Assembly: GCF_001258055.1 (NCBI RefSeq)
Contig: NZ_CVRM01000010.1
Location: 1 to 41,881 of the forward strand
Source of the DNA: Phaeobacter italicus
GTDB taxonomy: Bacteria; Pseudomonadota; Alphaproteobacteria; Rhodobacterales; Rhodobacteraceae
Length of the DNA: 41,881 nt
Direction of reading: 5' to 3'
Part shown: piece after piece, positions 25,656 to 33,850 of the stretch
Layout of the letters: each line of letters begins with the position of its first letter
Position numbering within the stretch: position 1 is the first letter of the stretch
Made by a program: the position numbers and the translations under genes
Notes under the pieces: generated by a model
Told to the model about the DNA's origin: nothing
The model's database searches: none
What the model saw: the letters and a program-made list of their open reading frames with translations, nothing else

Positions 25656-28600
25656 CAGCTGGGCGCATTATCCGCGCCTGCGCCCTGTTCTGCCAGCGCA
25701 CACAGCAGATTGACCCGCGCCATGTCTTCGACCGTGTGGCACTCCGCTTCCAGCAGGCGGGGTGATGCAAAAACCAGCGCCAGCGCCTTGGCCCGCGACA
25801 GCGCCACGTTTAGCCGGTTCGCCGACAACAGAAATTCCATCCCGCGCGGCATTTCCTCACCGGAGGAAGACGTCATGGAGACCAGGCAAACCGCTGCTTC
25901 CTGGCCTTGAAACTTGTCGACAGTTCCCACCCGCACGCCGTCTGGCACCGCCTGGCGGAGCGCGTTGACCTGCAGGTTATACGGCGCAACCACGATGATA
26001 TCCGCAGCCGTCAGGGGGCGGGTGTCCCCCTCCTTGCTGGTCCAATGCGCACCCATCAGGCGGTCAATCGTCGCGCAGATGGCATGGATTTCCGCCTCGG
26101 CCATTTGACTGTTGCCCTGATGCGGGCAGGCCACCAGATGTGCACCGGCGGGCGGCAGACCTGCGGCGTCAACAGCGAGGGTCGCGCAAGGGCCAAAGCT
26201 GCGCAGCCGCCCGTCATAGATATAGCGCGACAGAAAACCGCAAATGTCCGGGTGCATCCGGCGCGACACATCCAGAAACACGCCTGCGTCCGGCGGGATG
26301 GTTGGGGCGCCATTCAACAGATACTCCAACCCCGACAAATCCAGCGGAGCCGGATGCGACCCCTGAATGACCTGCGGCAGTTGCTGGGGATCTCCCACCA
26401 GCACCAGATTGCGTGCAGCCGTGGCAATGGCCACAAGGTTGGCCAGCCCCACCTGCCCCGCCTCATCCACAAAGATATAGTCAAACCGCTGACGGTTCGC
26501 CTCGCGGGCGAAAAAGAACACGGTGCCCCCGACCAGATGCAGCCCCTCCTCGGCCCGCCCATTGTCAGTGACGCGCGCGATCGGGCAGTCATCGGGATAG
26601 ATGTCATCCGACAGCTTGTGGAGGATTTCGATATCAGGATCCTCGGGCGCGAGCGCCTCCAGCACACCAAGAAGCACGTTTTTGACCGCTTCGTGGCTGT
26701 TGGAGGCGACACCGATCCGCTTGCCCTCTCGCAACAACGCGAGAATGGCCCGCGCCGTCACATAGGTCTTTCCAGTCCCGGGAGGCCCCTGCACCGGCAG
26801 GACCGAACAATCAAGATCCCGCACCGCCGCAATGGTGCCAGCCACGGCATCAAGACCCTCCAGAATGTCGCCTTCACGGGGTCTGCGCAAACGCGGTGCA
26901 CGGCGCGACAAGAGATCATCAACAGCACCCATGCTGCGGGCACCGCATTGATCGTCGATTGCGGCCATGACGGCCGCCTGCAGCACCTTGGTGTCCAGCG
27001 GTCCCGTCGGATGCAGGGCCTGAAGCCCGTCCAGCGCGGCCAGCTTGCTGGGCCCGGCCCGCACCGTCACTTCGCGCGCGCGCCGATCAAGCCGGGTCAC
27101 CATCAGGCTGGCCGTCCCGCCATCCGGCAGGGGCGCTGTGACATTGGCACGTTTGGAGGCGCGGATTTTCGTGTCCTGGTCCGGAAACCGATAGGTCTGT
27201 TCCTGAGAGCGCTTGACCGCCACCCGATCACCCACCGCAGACAGCCCTCCCAGCCCGTCCAGGCTGTCGATCAGCTCTTCTTCTTCCTTGGCGTAGCTTT
27301 CAAACAGCGCCCACCAGGCGGGCTTGGCTTCGCGCGCATAAAACCGCGCAAGATCCAGCAATAGCTGGCGACGATCCGGATCCAGATCAGCGGAGGCGAG
27401 CCGCGCCTGCAACGCCTGATCTGCGGCATCCTCTTCGTCTTCCTGCGCGCGCTTGTCTTCGTCGATGCTGGGCCAGGGCTGATCCGGTCGGATCGACACC
27501 AGCCAGTCGCGCAATCGTTCGGTGCTCTCGCAATCGATGCGGTTGTAATCTTCGATTTCATCCAGGATGACCTGCGCGCCGGTTTCGCGCCAGCGCTCAT
27601 AGGCGACGACAGACCCGCCAGCCGTCGTCACATCACCTTCCCGGCTGATGCCGTAAAACACCTCAAGCGATTTGATCGAATAGTTGGGAACGGCCGCGAT
27701 CACCCCGCCGCGCACCACCGCATAAAGATCGACAAACCGCCGCTCGCGCAGCAGCCGGTCGAGAAACGGCTCTCCAACACCATATTTGGTGGTCAACCGT
27801 TTGAGCGCGGTCACTTCATACGGCGCATAGTGATAGATCCGCGCAGTCGGATAGGTCTCCAGCCGATCGCGTAGCCAATCGAACAGATCAATCAGCGCCT
27901 GTCTTTCGTCGTCGTGGTCATGCGCCCAAAAGGCCGTAAAGCGGTCGGTGTCGTGCCAGATGCCATGCAGATATTCGAGCCCACCGTCAAAATGCGGATC
28001 CCCTTCGATATCGTAGAACACATCACCCGGTTGCGGCTTGGGCAGCAGGTCAAACCCCCTGCCGGGTTGTGGCGGGCGCAGTTCATAGCTGGGGGCTGCT
28101 GATTTTCGAGCCTCTTGGTGACGCGCCTGCAGACGCAACCGCTCAAAGCTCTGTTCTGACAGGCCGCGGGGCCGATCCTCCGCGCCCAATGCCGCCAAAG
28201 CGGCCAAGGTCTCTGTTCCTGCGGCTTCCAGCTTCTGGACCTGCTGACGGGTGATGTTTGCAACATTGAACAGGCTGTCGCCGTCTTGCCACGCTTGGGT
28301 GCAATGGTCCTGCCACTGGCAGAGATCACAGGCGCTACAAGGGATCGGGCGGGTCTGTTGCGGTGTTTGCACAAAGTCCTGAAAGCGGCGCCGCATACGG
28401 CGCGCATAGGCTGCATACTGCGCCAGATCAAAACCCACCCGCACACCAGAGCCCAGTTCGACATGGGCACGCTCTGGCATCTGCCCCTGCACATCAGCCA
28501 GCAGGTCAGAATAGAGCACAAGCTGCAACAGATGTTTGGGATCCGGGCGCTGACGCAGTTTGGTATCGACCACCTCGTAGGAATAGGCCCCCAGCGCAGA

Positions 28601-28975
28601 GGGTCGCTCCACCCGCTCCAGAAAATCGGCCCATCCCCCCCAGGCCGCAGCCGGACCGGTACCAGCAAGGGCGGCCTGATAGATCACGTCCGCCCCGGCC
28701 TGCATCGCCTCAAACGTGGCCACCGACGCAGTACTCAGCCCATCGTCGCGAGCGATTTCTGTGACGGTGCGACCATCCGCACGCAGCCTGTCGAGATAGC
28801 CCTGCTCATGAACCTCTCCCTGTGCCTGCAGGAGCGTGGCGTCTTCCCCCTGCGGCCGTGGAGCAGGCCCCTGCCCCAACACATGCGAACGGTCCAACGC
28901 AGTTGCGTGGCTGCAGGCCGCAAACTGCATCAGGTCGGTTGCCGAGAATTGGAATGTGCCGTTTCGTTGCTGCAC
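25655..28975 (-). CDS. RecB-like nuclease fused to a SF1 helicase (TM0106-type)
   Basis: A 1106-residue multidomain protein. (1) N-terminal Cas4/AddB-like nuclease: Cys21 and C209-x2-C212-x2-C215-x5-C221 form an iron-sulphur cluster set, and YEVVDTKLRQ carries the PD-(D/E)xK lysine. (2) A YprB-like RNase H/DEDD exonuclease domain (about 310-490): FYDIEGDP, HYAPYE and YNRIDCEST show the acidic ligands. (3) C-terminal UPF1-like helicase: Walker A GPPGTGKT at about 728-736, Walker B VDEAGQ near 836, VGDPQQLPQV, then GTVDKFQGQEA and ALSRAK. It probably processes nucleic acid ends, but no function is established that I know of. GTG 28975 with AGGGG upstream is preferred over a TTG at 29005 that lacks a ribosome site. 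Confidence 0.85.
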   Translation of the reverse strand: MQQRNGTFQFSATDLMQFAACSHATALDRSHVLGQGPAPRPQGEDATLLQAQGEVHEQGYLDRLRADGRTVTEIARDDGLSTASVATFEAMQAGADVIYQAALAGTGPAAAWGGWADFLERVERPSALGAYSYEVVDTKLRQRPDPKHLLQLVLYSDLLADVQGQMPERAHVELGSGVRVGFDLAQYAAYARRMRRRFQDFVQTPQQTRPIPCSACDLCQWQDHCTQAWQDGDSLFNVANITRQQVQKLEAAGTETLAALAALGAEDRPRGLSEQSFERLRLQARHQEARKSAAPSYELRPPQPGRGFDLLPKPQPGDVFYDIEGDPHFDGGLEYLHGIWHDTDRFTAFWAHDHDDERQALIDLFDWLRDRLETYPTARIYHYAPYEVTALKRLTTKYGVGEPFLDRLLRERRFVDLYAVVRGGVIAAVPNYSIKSLEVFYGISREGDVTTAGGSVVAYERWRETGAQVILDEIEDYNRIDCESTERLRDWLVSIRPDQPWPSIDEDKRAQEDEEDAADQALQARLASADLDPDRRQLLLDLARFYAREAKPAWWALFESYAKEEEELIDSLDGLGGLSAVGDRVAVKRSQEQTYRFPDQDTKIRASKRANVTAPLPDGGTASLMVTRLDRRAREVTVRAGPSKLAALDGLQALHPTGPLDTKVLQAAVMAAIDDQCGARSMGAVDDLLSRRAPRLRRPREGDILEGLDAVAGTIAAVRDLDCSVLPVQGPPGTGKTYVTARAILALLREGKRIGVASNSHEAVKNVLLGVLEALAPEDPDIEILHKLSDDIYPDDCPIARVTDNGRAEEGLHLVGGTVFFFAREANRQRFDYIFVDEAGQVGLANLVAIATAARNLVLVGDPQQLPQVIQGSHPAPLDLSGLEYLLNGAPTIPPDAGVFLDVSRRMHPDICGFLSRYIYDGRLRSFGPCATLAVDAAGLPPAGAHLVACPHQGNSQMAEAEIHAICATIDRLMGAHWTSKEGDTRPLTAADIIVVAPYNLQVNALRQAVPDGVRVGTVDKFQGQEAAVCLVSMTSSSGEEMPRGMEFLLSANRLNVALSRAKALALVFASPRLLEAECHTVEDMARVNLLCALAEQGAGADNAPS

Positions 28976-29084
28976 GGTGGCCCCTGTCTGACTTCGGTGG
29001 TGCAAAGCGTTTGATGCTGTCTTGCACCAAAGGCCGCGCCATGGCCAGTCACCGAAAATGCGGGGCCTCCGCGAGATCTGTGTG

Positions 29085-30386
29085 TCAGGCGACCTCGACC
29101 CAGCTCATCATGCCGCTGGCCTGATGGCTGAGCATATGACAATGCAGCATCCATTTTCCGGGGTTGTTGAATACGCAAAGGATATCGCGGCTCTCACCAG
29201 GGTTGACGAGCGTCGTGTCGCGGAAATCGCCGAGTGCCCCTGTCTCATCCAGCTCGTGAAAGTGATGGCCGTGCAGGTGAATTCCATGCGGCCAGCGCGT
29301 GTCGTTCACGATGCTGATGCGCGCGGTCTCGCCTCGGCTGAAACGGGCAAAGGGCGCCTCTTGCATGCCGGAGATATCGTTGAAGGCCCAGATACCCTCG
29401 CCCCCATGCCCCCGGCCCATCGCACCGCCCTGCATGGTCAGTGTCAGATGCTGGGCCGCTGTCTTTGCTGCAGGCGGGATCCTGTTGGCAGGCAGCGGGG
29501 AAATGGCCGCCGTGCGCGGCGTCACTGCCCCCTCTACCGCGATCGCCCCCAGCGGATAGGCTCCGGCGCGGTGATCCATTTCCAGCGACACAGGTCCGGT
29601 CACATCCGCAATCACATCCACGCGCTGCGCAGGTGCCAGAACCGGCATACCCATCTCACGTGGCTGCGCCAAAGGCATGCCGTCAAGCGCGACGACCTGG
29701 CCGGACAGCCCCTTCAGAATGACCGGGAAAATCCTGTCAACTGCCGCATTGATGAGCCGTAGCCGGATCCGCATCCCCTGTTGGAGCGTCACATCCGGCA
29801 GAAACGCACGGGCAAAATTGCCCATCCGTCCGGCATGGGCGCGGTCATGCAGGTTGTCGAAATCATCAATCAGCTGCCCCTCTGGATCAAATTTCCAGTC
29901 ACTCAGGATGGCGGTGATGTCATGGTCAACATCAGGGGGCGTTTCTTCCTCGATGACAAGCGCCCCCATAAGGCCCCGTGCCACTTGTTCCTGCGAAAGA
30001 TAATGCGAGTGATACCAATATGTTCCGGCATCCGGTGGGGTAAAGCTGTAGTCAAAGGTCTCGCCCGGCTCGACCAGCGGCTGGGTCATGCCCGGCACGC
30101 CATCCATGCGGTTATCAAGCCGGATGCCATGCCAGTGCACCGCCGCCCCCATGTCCAGATCATTCTGCAGGCGGATGTCAAACTGCCGGCCCTGCCTGAT
30201 GCGCAGCTCTGGCCCCGGGGTGGAGCCGTTAAAGCCAAGAACTCGCGTCGCTCCGGCAAATTCGGTTGGCAGAATCTGCTGCTCAAACCCCATCGCGCGC
30301 AAGACCTGCGGCTCTGCCGTGGCCTGCCCGACCCGTGGCATTGCGACCAGCGCCGCGGAAGAGATCAGAAAACTGCGTCGGTCCAT
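29085..30386 (-). CDS. Multicopper oxidase, Tat-exported
   Basis: A 433-residue periplasmic multicopper oxidase that probably oxidises Cu(I) or phenolic/metal substrates using oxygen. A Tat-type signal (MDRRSFLISSAALVAMP) carries the RR pair. Copper ligands are HWHG (His84, His86), YWYHSH (His126, His128), HLHGHHFHEL, and C-terminal HCHMLSHQASGMM, in which Cys416, His421 and Met426 form the type 1 site. Three cupredoxin domains fit the length. It is third in the operon copC-copD-mco, with 36 bases between it and copD. It resembles CumA/CueO-like enzymes, but no Met-rich CueO insert is seen. Confidence 0.9.
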   Translation of the reverse strand: MDRRSFLISSAALVAMPRVGQATAEPQVLRAMGFEQQILPTEFAGATRVLGFNGSTPGPELRIRQGRQFDIRLQNDLDMGAAVHWHGIRLDNRMDGVPGMTQPLVEPGETFDYSFTPPDAGTYWYHSHYLSQEQVARGLMGALVIEEETPPDVDHDITAILSDWKFDPEGQLIDDFDNLHDRAHAGRMGNFARAFLPDVTLQQGMRIRLRLINAAVDRIFPVILKGLSGQVVALDGMPLAQPREMGMPVLAPAQRVDVIADVTGPVSLEMDHRAGAYPLGAIAVEGAVTPRTAAISPLPANRIPPAAKTAAQHLTLTMQGGAMGRGHGGEGIWAFNDISGMQEAPFARFSRGETARISIVNDTRWPHGIHLHGHHFHELDETGALGDFRDTTLVNPGESRDILCVFNNPGKWMLHCHMLSHQASGMMSWVEVA

Positions 30387-30422
30387 TGCTCACCTCATTT
30401 CAGTTTTGTGGTTGTGTCAGCC

Positions 30423-31283
30423 TCACATCGGCATGGTCAGCGAGGTGGTCAGCAGCGCCGTAGCAAGAAGGATCAACAACACAGCGCCCCATTCCCACGC
30501 GATGCTGCGCGCCAGCTTGTCCCCGGCGGATGTATCGCCCCGCTCCAGCGCGGGAACGAACCGCAGCTTGTTCAGGGCGGCCAGCCCCAAAAGGGCCGCA
30601 ACCGCAGCAAGCTTCACCATCAACATCCGGCCATAGCCCGTTCCGAAAAACGCGTTGACCGAGTCGACAAGCGCATATGCCATCACGCCACCAGCCAAGA
30701 TCATCGCGGGCACAGCAATCGACGCCAAACGCCCGAACCGCACCCCAAGATCTGCCGCAGCGCCGTGCGTGTCAGGGGTTCGCGCCAACCCGCGCAAGGG
30801 CGTCAAGATCCCGACCCACAGCGCAGCCACCGCCAGGTGCAGGAACAACACCACCACAAGCAGCAGCCCGTCCCGATCCGCCACGTGATCCGCCACATGG
30901 CCCGCCACCAAAAACGCGCCCAGCACCGCAGCGCTGCCGATCAGACAGAAGATAGCGGCGATCCTGGGCAGGAACAGACCAGCAAGGAGCAGCCCAGATC
31001 CCCCCAGCTGCCAGCGCAACGCGCTGCCGCTTTGAGTTGTCCACAGCAGGGACAGCATTTCGCCGTCAACCATGCCGCTCGCATCCCCCGCCAGCGCCAC
31101 CCCCTTGAGAAGAAAGCCCATGACAGCCGCCGCCCCAGCAAGGAGGGTGAACCCAATGACATGCATCCGTGGCATGCGCAGGGAAAACACCATCGCACAG
31201 AGAGCACTGCCCGCAGCCCCGAGCGCTCCGACATATAGCGCCCATTTGCTCAGCACCGTGGCCAGCGCCCAACCTCCCGCCAT
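30423..31283 (-). CDS. copD: Copper resistance protein CopD
   Basis: A 286-residue inner-membrane protein with about eight hydrophobic segments. It starts MAGGWALATVLSKWALYVG and contains the conserved HLAVAALWVGILTPL, matching the CopD/YcnJ domain. CopD works with CopC in copper uptake or handling at the inner membrane. The ATG at 31281-31283 is one base past the copC stop, so the pair is co-translated. A longer frame upstream would overlap copC and has no support. Confidence 0.9.
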   Translation of the reverse strand: MAGGWALATVLSKWALYVGALGAAGSALCAMVFSLRMPRMHVIGFTLLAGAAAVMGFLLKGVALAGDASGMVDGEMLSLLWTTQSGSALRWQLGGSGLLLAGLFLPRIAAIFCLIGSAAVLGAFLVAGHVADHVADRDGLLLVVVLFLHLAVAALWVGILTPLRGLARTPDTHGAAADLGVRFGRLASIAVPAMILAGGVMAYALVDSVNAFFGTGYGRMLMVKLAAVAALLGLAALNKLRFVPALERGDTSAGDKLARSIAWEWGAVLLILLATALLTTSLTMPM

Positions 31284-31284
31284 A

Positions 31285-31626
31285 TCAGTCCACGCGGAAG
31301 GCAAAGCTGCCGCTTTGCGGATGGCCATCGTCGCCCAACCCGCGCCATTCGATCACGTAGTCGCCTGCGCCCATGCCTTCAAACGGCAGGGCATAGCTGC
31401 GCACAAATCCCGCTTCTGTGCTGAGATCGAGCTGCTTGGAATGGGCACCTGCGTGGGTTGATGTGATCCGCGTCAGGCGAATGTCCTTGCCGAACTGCAG
31501 CTCCAGAACCTGCGGAACCTCGGCCAGCACAGCCCCATCTGCCGGGGTTGTTGTGCGCAGCGGCGAATGCGCCAATGCCAGACCTGCCAATGCAGAAAAT
31601 ACCCCCGCCAATGCCAATGTTCTCAC
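31285..31626 (-). CDS. copC: Periplasmic copper-binding protein CopC
   Basis: A 113-residue secreted cupredoxin-like protein. The signal peptide ends at ALA (residue 19), which leaves His20 as the mature first residue: the amino-terminal histidine ligand of the CopC Cu(II) site. The other ligands are probably the Asp/His of GDDGHPQSG. No Met-rich loop is visible, so this looks like the Cu(II)-only class. The start is a GTG at 31626 with AGGAGG 8 bases upstream. It is first in the minus-strand copper operon and lies under the MerR-type promoter at 31678-31708. Confidence 0.9.
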   Translation of the reverse strand: MRTLALAGVFSALAGLALAHSPLRTTTPADGAVLAEVPQVLELQFGKDIRLTRITSTHAGAHSKQLDLSTEAGFVRSYALPFEGMGAGDYVIEWRGLGDDGHPQSGSFAFRVD

Positions 31627-31677
31627 GGCCTTTGCCTCCTGTTCTATTGCACCGCTGCTGCGGCCTTCTTTGCATCC

Positions 31678-31708
31678 CTGTTACAGTTTCCAGCAGGGGG
31701 AAGGTCAA
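31678..31708 (-). promoter_or_regulatory. CueR/HmrR-type copper promoter with 19-bp spacer
   Basis: On the minus strand the -35 TTGACC (31703-31708) and the -10 TAACAG (31678-31683) are exactly 19 bases apart, the over-long spacing that MerR-family activators untwist. The spacer holds ACCTTCC-N7-GGAAACT, close to the CueR/HmrR consensus ACCTTCC-N7-GGAAGGT. It lies about 50 bases before copC. No MerR-family gene is present in the window, so the regulator must act from elsewhere. The rest of the 311-base gap up to 31938 shows no gene. Confidence 0.82.
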
Positions 31709-31937
31709 ACGCTTTTCGACACGCCCGCTGACCGGGCCACAGAACTGGTGGGCCTGGCGGGTAAATCCTACGCACAACGCGGGCCTTTGAACTAAAAATC
31801 TCCTTTCATGAGCAGCGACAATCCGGGTTATGGTCCCCACCAGGAAGCAGAGGGAAAACCGGGCTCAGCCAACAGGCGCGCCCACACGCCCCTGCCACCT
31901 GAAACGACCCCTGGCCATCTGGCTGAAAGGACACCCA

Positions 31938-32318
31938 ATGAGCACATTTGACGAAGACCTTTTTCTCAAGGGATTGGAACAACGCAAGGCCACCCTGGGC
32001 GCGGAATACGTTGAAAAGAACCTTGCCGCCGCAGATGATTTCACCCGCCCCTTTCAGGAGGCGATGACCGCCTGGTGCTGGGGGTTTGGCTGGGGTGACG
32101 ATGTGATCGACGCCAAAACCCGCAGCATGATGAACCTGTCCATGATCGGGGCCCTTGGAAAAATGCACGAATGGGAGATCCACTGCCGCGGCGCGCTGAC
32201 CAATGGCGTCACTCAGGACGAAATCCGGGCAATCATCCACGTGATTGGCATCTATTGCGGTGTCCCACAGGCCTTGGAATGTTTCCGGGTAGCGCGAAAA
32301 GTCCTGGAAGAGAGCTGA
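31938..32318 (+). CDS. Carboxymuconolactone decarboxylase (CMD)-family protein
   Basis: A 126-residue cytoplasmic protein of the AhpD/CMD fold. The helical core DDFTRPFQEAMTAWCWGFGW and IRAIIHVIGIYCGVPQALEC fits PcaC-like members. No CxxC redox pair of AhpD type is visible, so peroxidase-reductase chemistry is unlikely. No protocatechuate genes are near, so pcaC should not be assumed. GAAAGG precedes the ATG at 31938 by 7 bases. It lies 191 bases before an ECF sigma factor whose promoter resembles ECF41 promoters; CMD proteins are classic partners of ECF41 sigma factors. Confidence 0.87.
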   Translation: MSTFDEDLFLKGLEQRKATLGAEYVEKNLAAADDFTRPFQEAMTAWCWGFGWGDDVIDAKTRSMMNLSMIGALGKMHEWEIHCRGALTNGVTQDEIRAIIHVIGIYCGVPQALECFRVARKVLEES

Positions 32319-32442
32319 TCTGTCCTGGCCCTGCCCCTCAAAAGCTAGGCGCAGGGCTGAACGACCTGCGCACCCATTGGCCGCTTATCGGGTGGCCTTG
32401 GCAGGGGGAATTTGCATGCACATCCCCCGTGCCAGATTTTTC

Positions 32443-32469
32443 TGTCACACTTCGTGCCCGGCGCCTGTC
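32443..32469 (+). promoter_or_regulatory. ECF41-like promoter in front of the sigma-factor gene
   Basis: TGTCACA (32443-32449), a 16-base spacer and TGTC (32466-32469) closely match the ECF41 target promoter, remembered as TGTCACA-N16-CGTC. It lies 41 bases before the ATG at 32510, which suggests that the sigma factor directs its own synthesis. The first -10 base deviates (T for C). That this sigma factor reads it is inferred. Confidence 0.6.
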
Positions 32470-32509
32470 CAATAGAATATCAGGATCACAAAAAGGAACA
32501 GGCGGACCC

Positions 32510-33331
32510 ATGGATCGCATCCACACATCCGACATCGTCCTCGCCAAGGACGGAGACGCCAAAGCACTGGAAACCCTTGTTCGCGGTGTTCAGGGACAGG
32601 TTTACAGATTGGCCTTGCGCATGCTGGCCGACCCCACCGCAGCAGAGGACGCGACGCAGGAAATCCTCATCCGGCTGGTCACGAAATTGTCGACCTTCCG
32701 CGAAGAGAGCCGGTTTGAAACCTGGGCCTACCGGGTTGCCACCAATTATTTGCTGAGCGCGCGCAAACGCAACGCCAGTGATCCGGCTCTCACCTTTCAG
32801 GCCTTTGGCGGGGATTTGCTGGATGGGCTGGCAGACGAACAGAGCGCAGCCCCCGAAGACCATATCCTGCTGAACGAACTGCGCCTGAGATGCACGATGG
32901 CCATGCTGCTGTGTCTGGATCTGCCCCATCGCGCGGCCTATGTGCTTGGCGATATTCTGGAGCTGGACCACAGCGAAGCGGCAGAGATCCTGGAGATTGC
33001 GCCAGCAAGCTATCGAAAACGCCTGTCGCGGGCACGTGCGCAGGTTCAGGCCTTTACCGCCCGCCATTGCGGTCTCGCCGCGCGCACGGCCCCCTGCTCT
33101 TGCCGCAAGCGCCTGCCCGCCGCCCTGAAGCTGCAGCGCCTGCCCGAAGTGCCGTCAGCTGCCTTTGCAGAGGCCCCCGGGTTTGATGAGATCGCCCAGC
33201 AGGCGGCACGCACCGAGGCGGCATTGGTTGCGGTCAAATTGCAGCGCGCAACCGGGCCGCTGGCCCCGCTCAAGGATTATGCCGCGCAGGTTCTGGCCCT
33301 CGTGAACCCCGGCACCCAAGCAACCCCCTAA
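32510..33331 (+). CDS. ECF RNA polymerase sigma factor with cysteine-bearing C-terminal extension
   Basis: A 273-residue sigma-70 family protein. Region 2 (about 15-85) contains DATQEILIRLVTKLSTFR and FETWAYRVATNYLL. Region 4 (about 118-182) contains LPHRAAYVLGDILELDHSEA and SYRKRLSRAR. A tail of about 90 residues follows, which ordinary ECF factors lack. It starts with Cys187-x8-Cys196-x-Cys198, a plausible metal- or redox-sensing set. No anti-sigma gene is adjacent. AAAAGGAAC lies 10 bases ahead of the ATG at 32510; the frame extends upstream to 32171 but only as an overlap with the CMD gene. The tail does not look like the SnoaL domain of ECF41. Confidence 0.85.
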   Translation: MDRIHTSDIVLAKDGDAKALETLVRGVQGQVYRLALRMLADPTAAEDATQEILIRLVTKLSTFREESRFETWAYRVATNYLLSARKRNASDPALTFQAFGGDLLDGLADEQSAAPEDHILLNELRLRCTMAMLLCLDLPHRAAYVLGDILELDHSEAAEILEIAPASYRKRLSRARAQVQAFTARHCGLAARTAPCSCRKRLPAALKLQRLPEVPSAAFAEAPGFDEIAQQAARTEAALVAVKLQRATGPLAPLKDYAAQVLALVNPGTQATP

Positions 33332-33355
33332 CCCCACCACAAACAGGAGAAGACG

Positions 33356-33832
33356 ATGAAACACGCTTTTGCGTGGCTGACGGCGCTTGCCTTCACGCTG
33401 CCCCATATTTCAACCGCACAAGGAGAGACCATGACACAGGATGAACGCGCCGTACTGGCGGTGATCGAAACGATGACACACAGCTTTCAGGCAGGCGATA
33501 TCGCGACGGTCATGAACAGCTACGAACCCCAAGCCACCGTTGTGTTTGAACCTGCTGCTCCGGTGTCTGATGCGGATATGATTGCGCAGATGTTCACGGG
33601 CATGGCGGCCCTGCAGCCAGAGTTCAGCTATCCTGCAGGCCATGAGGTGATCGTGAATGGCGACTTTGCCATCCACATTGCCCCTTGGGACATGATCGCG
33701 CGCACTCCGGAAGGCGCGCCGATCACGCAGTCCGGCCTGTCCGTGGCGGTTCTGCACCGCCAGCCGGGGGGAGACTGGAAAATGGTCATCGACAACCCCC
33801 ACAGTGCCCGCCTTTTGGCGCCGCACCCCTGA
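33356..33832 (+). CDS. SnoaL/NTF2-like protein with exported and possible cytoplasmic forms
   Basis: A 158-residue protein with an NTF2-like fold (about 27-155): MTHSFQAGDIATVMNSYEPQ and GLSVAVLHRQPGGDWKMVID match the cone-shaped SnoaL/DUF4440 class. A 25-residue signal peptide-like lead (MKHAFAWLTALAFTLPHISTA) precedes it. Two starts are equally well served: ATG 33356 with AGGAGA 6-11 bases upstream, and in-frame ATG 33431 with AAGGAGAGACC. The second would give a 133-residue form without the lead. It lies 24 bases after the ECF gene. The ligand is unknown. Confidence 0.8.
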   Translation: MKHAFAWLTALAFTLPHISTAQGETMTQDERAVLAVIETMTHSFQAGDIATVMNSYEPQATVVFEPAAPVSDADMIAQMFTGMAALQPEFSYPAGHEVIVNGDFAIHIAPWDMIARTPEGAPITQSGLSVAVLHRQPGGDWKMVIDNPHSARLLAPHP

Positions 33833-33850
33833 CAGGTGCGGGTTGGGGGA

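Noticed and set aside
29781-31238. 485-residue plus-strand frame opposite the copper genes
   Set aside because: Antisense to the multicopper oxidase and copD, which have all key residues.
31808-31951. 47-codon plus-strand frame starting MSSDNPGYGPH before the CMD gene
   Set aside because: No ribosome site, overlaps the start of the CMD gene in another frame, polar composition without a recognisable pattern.
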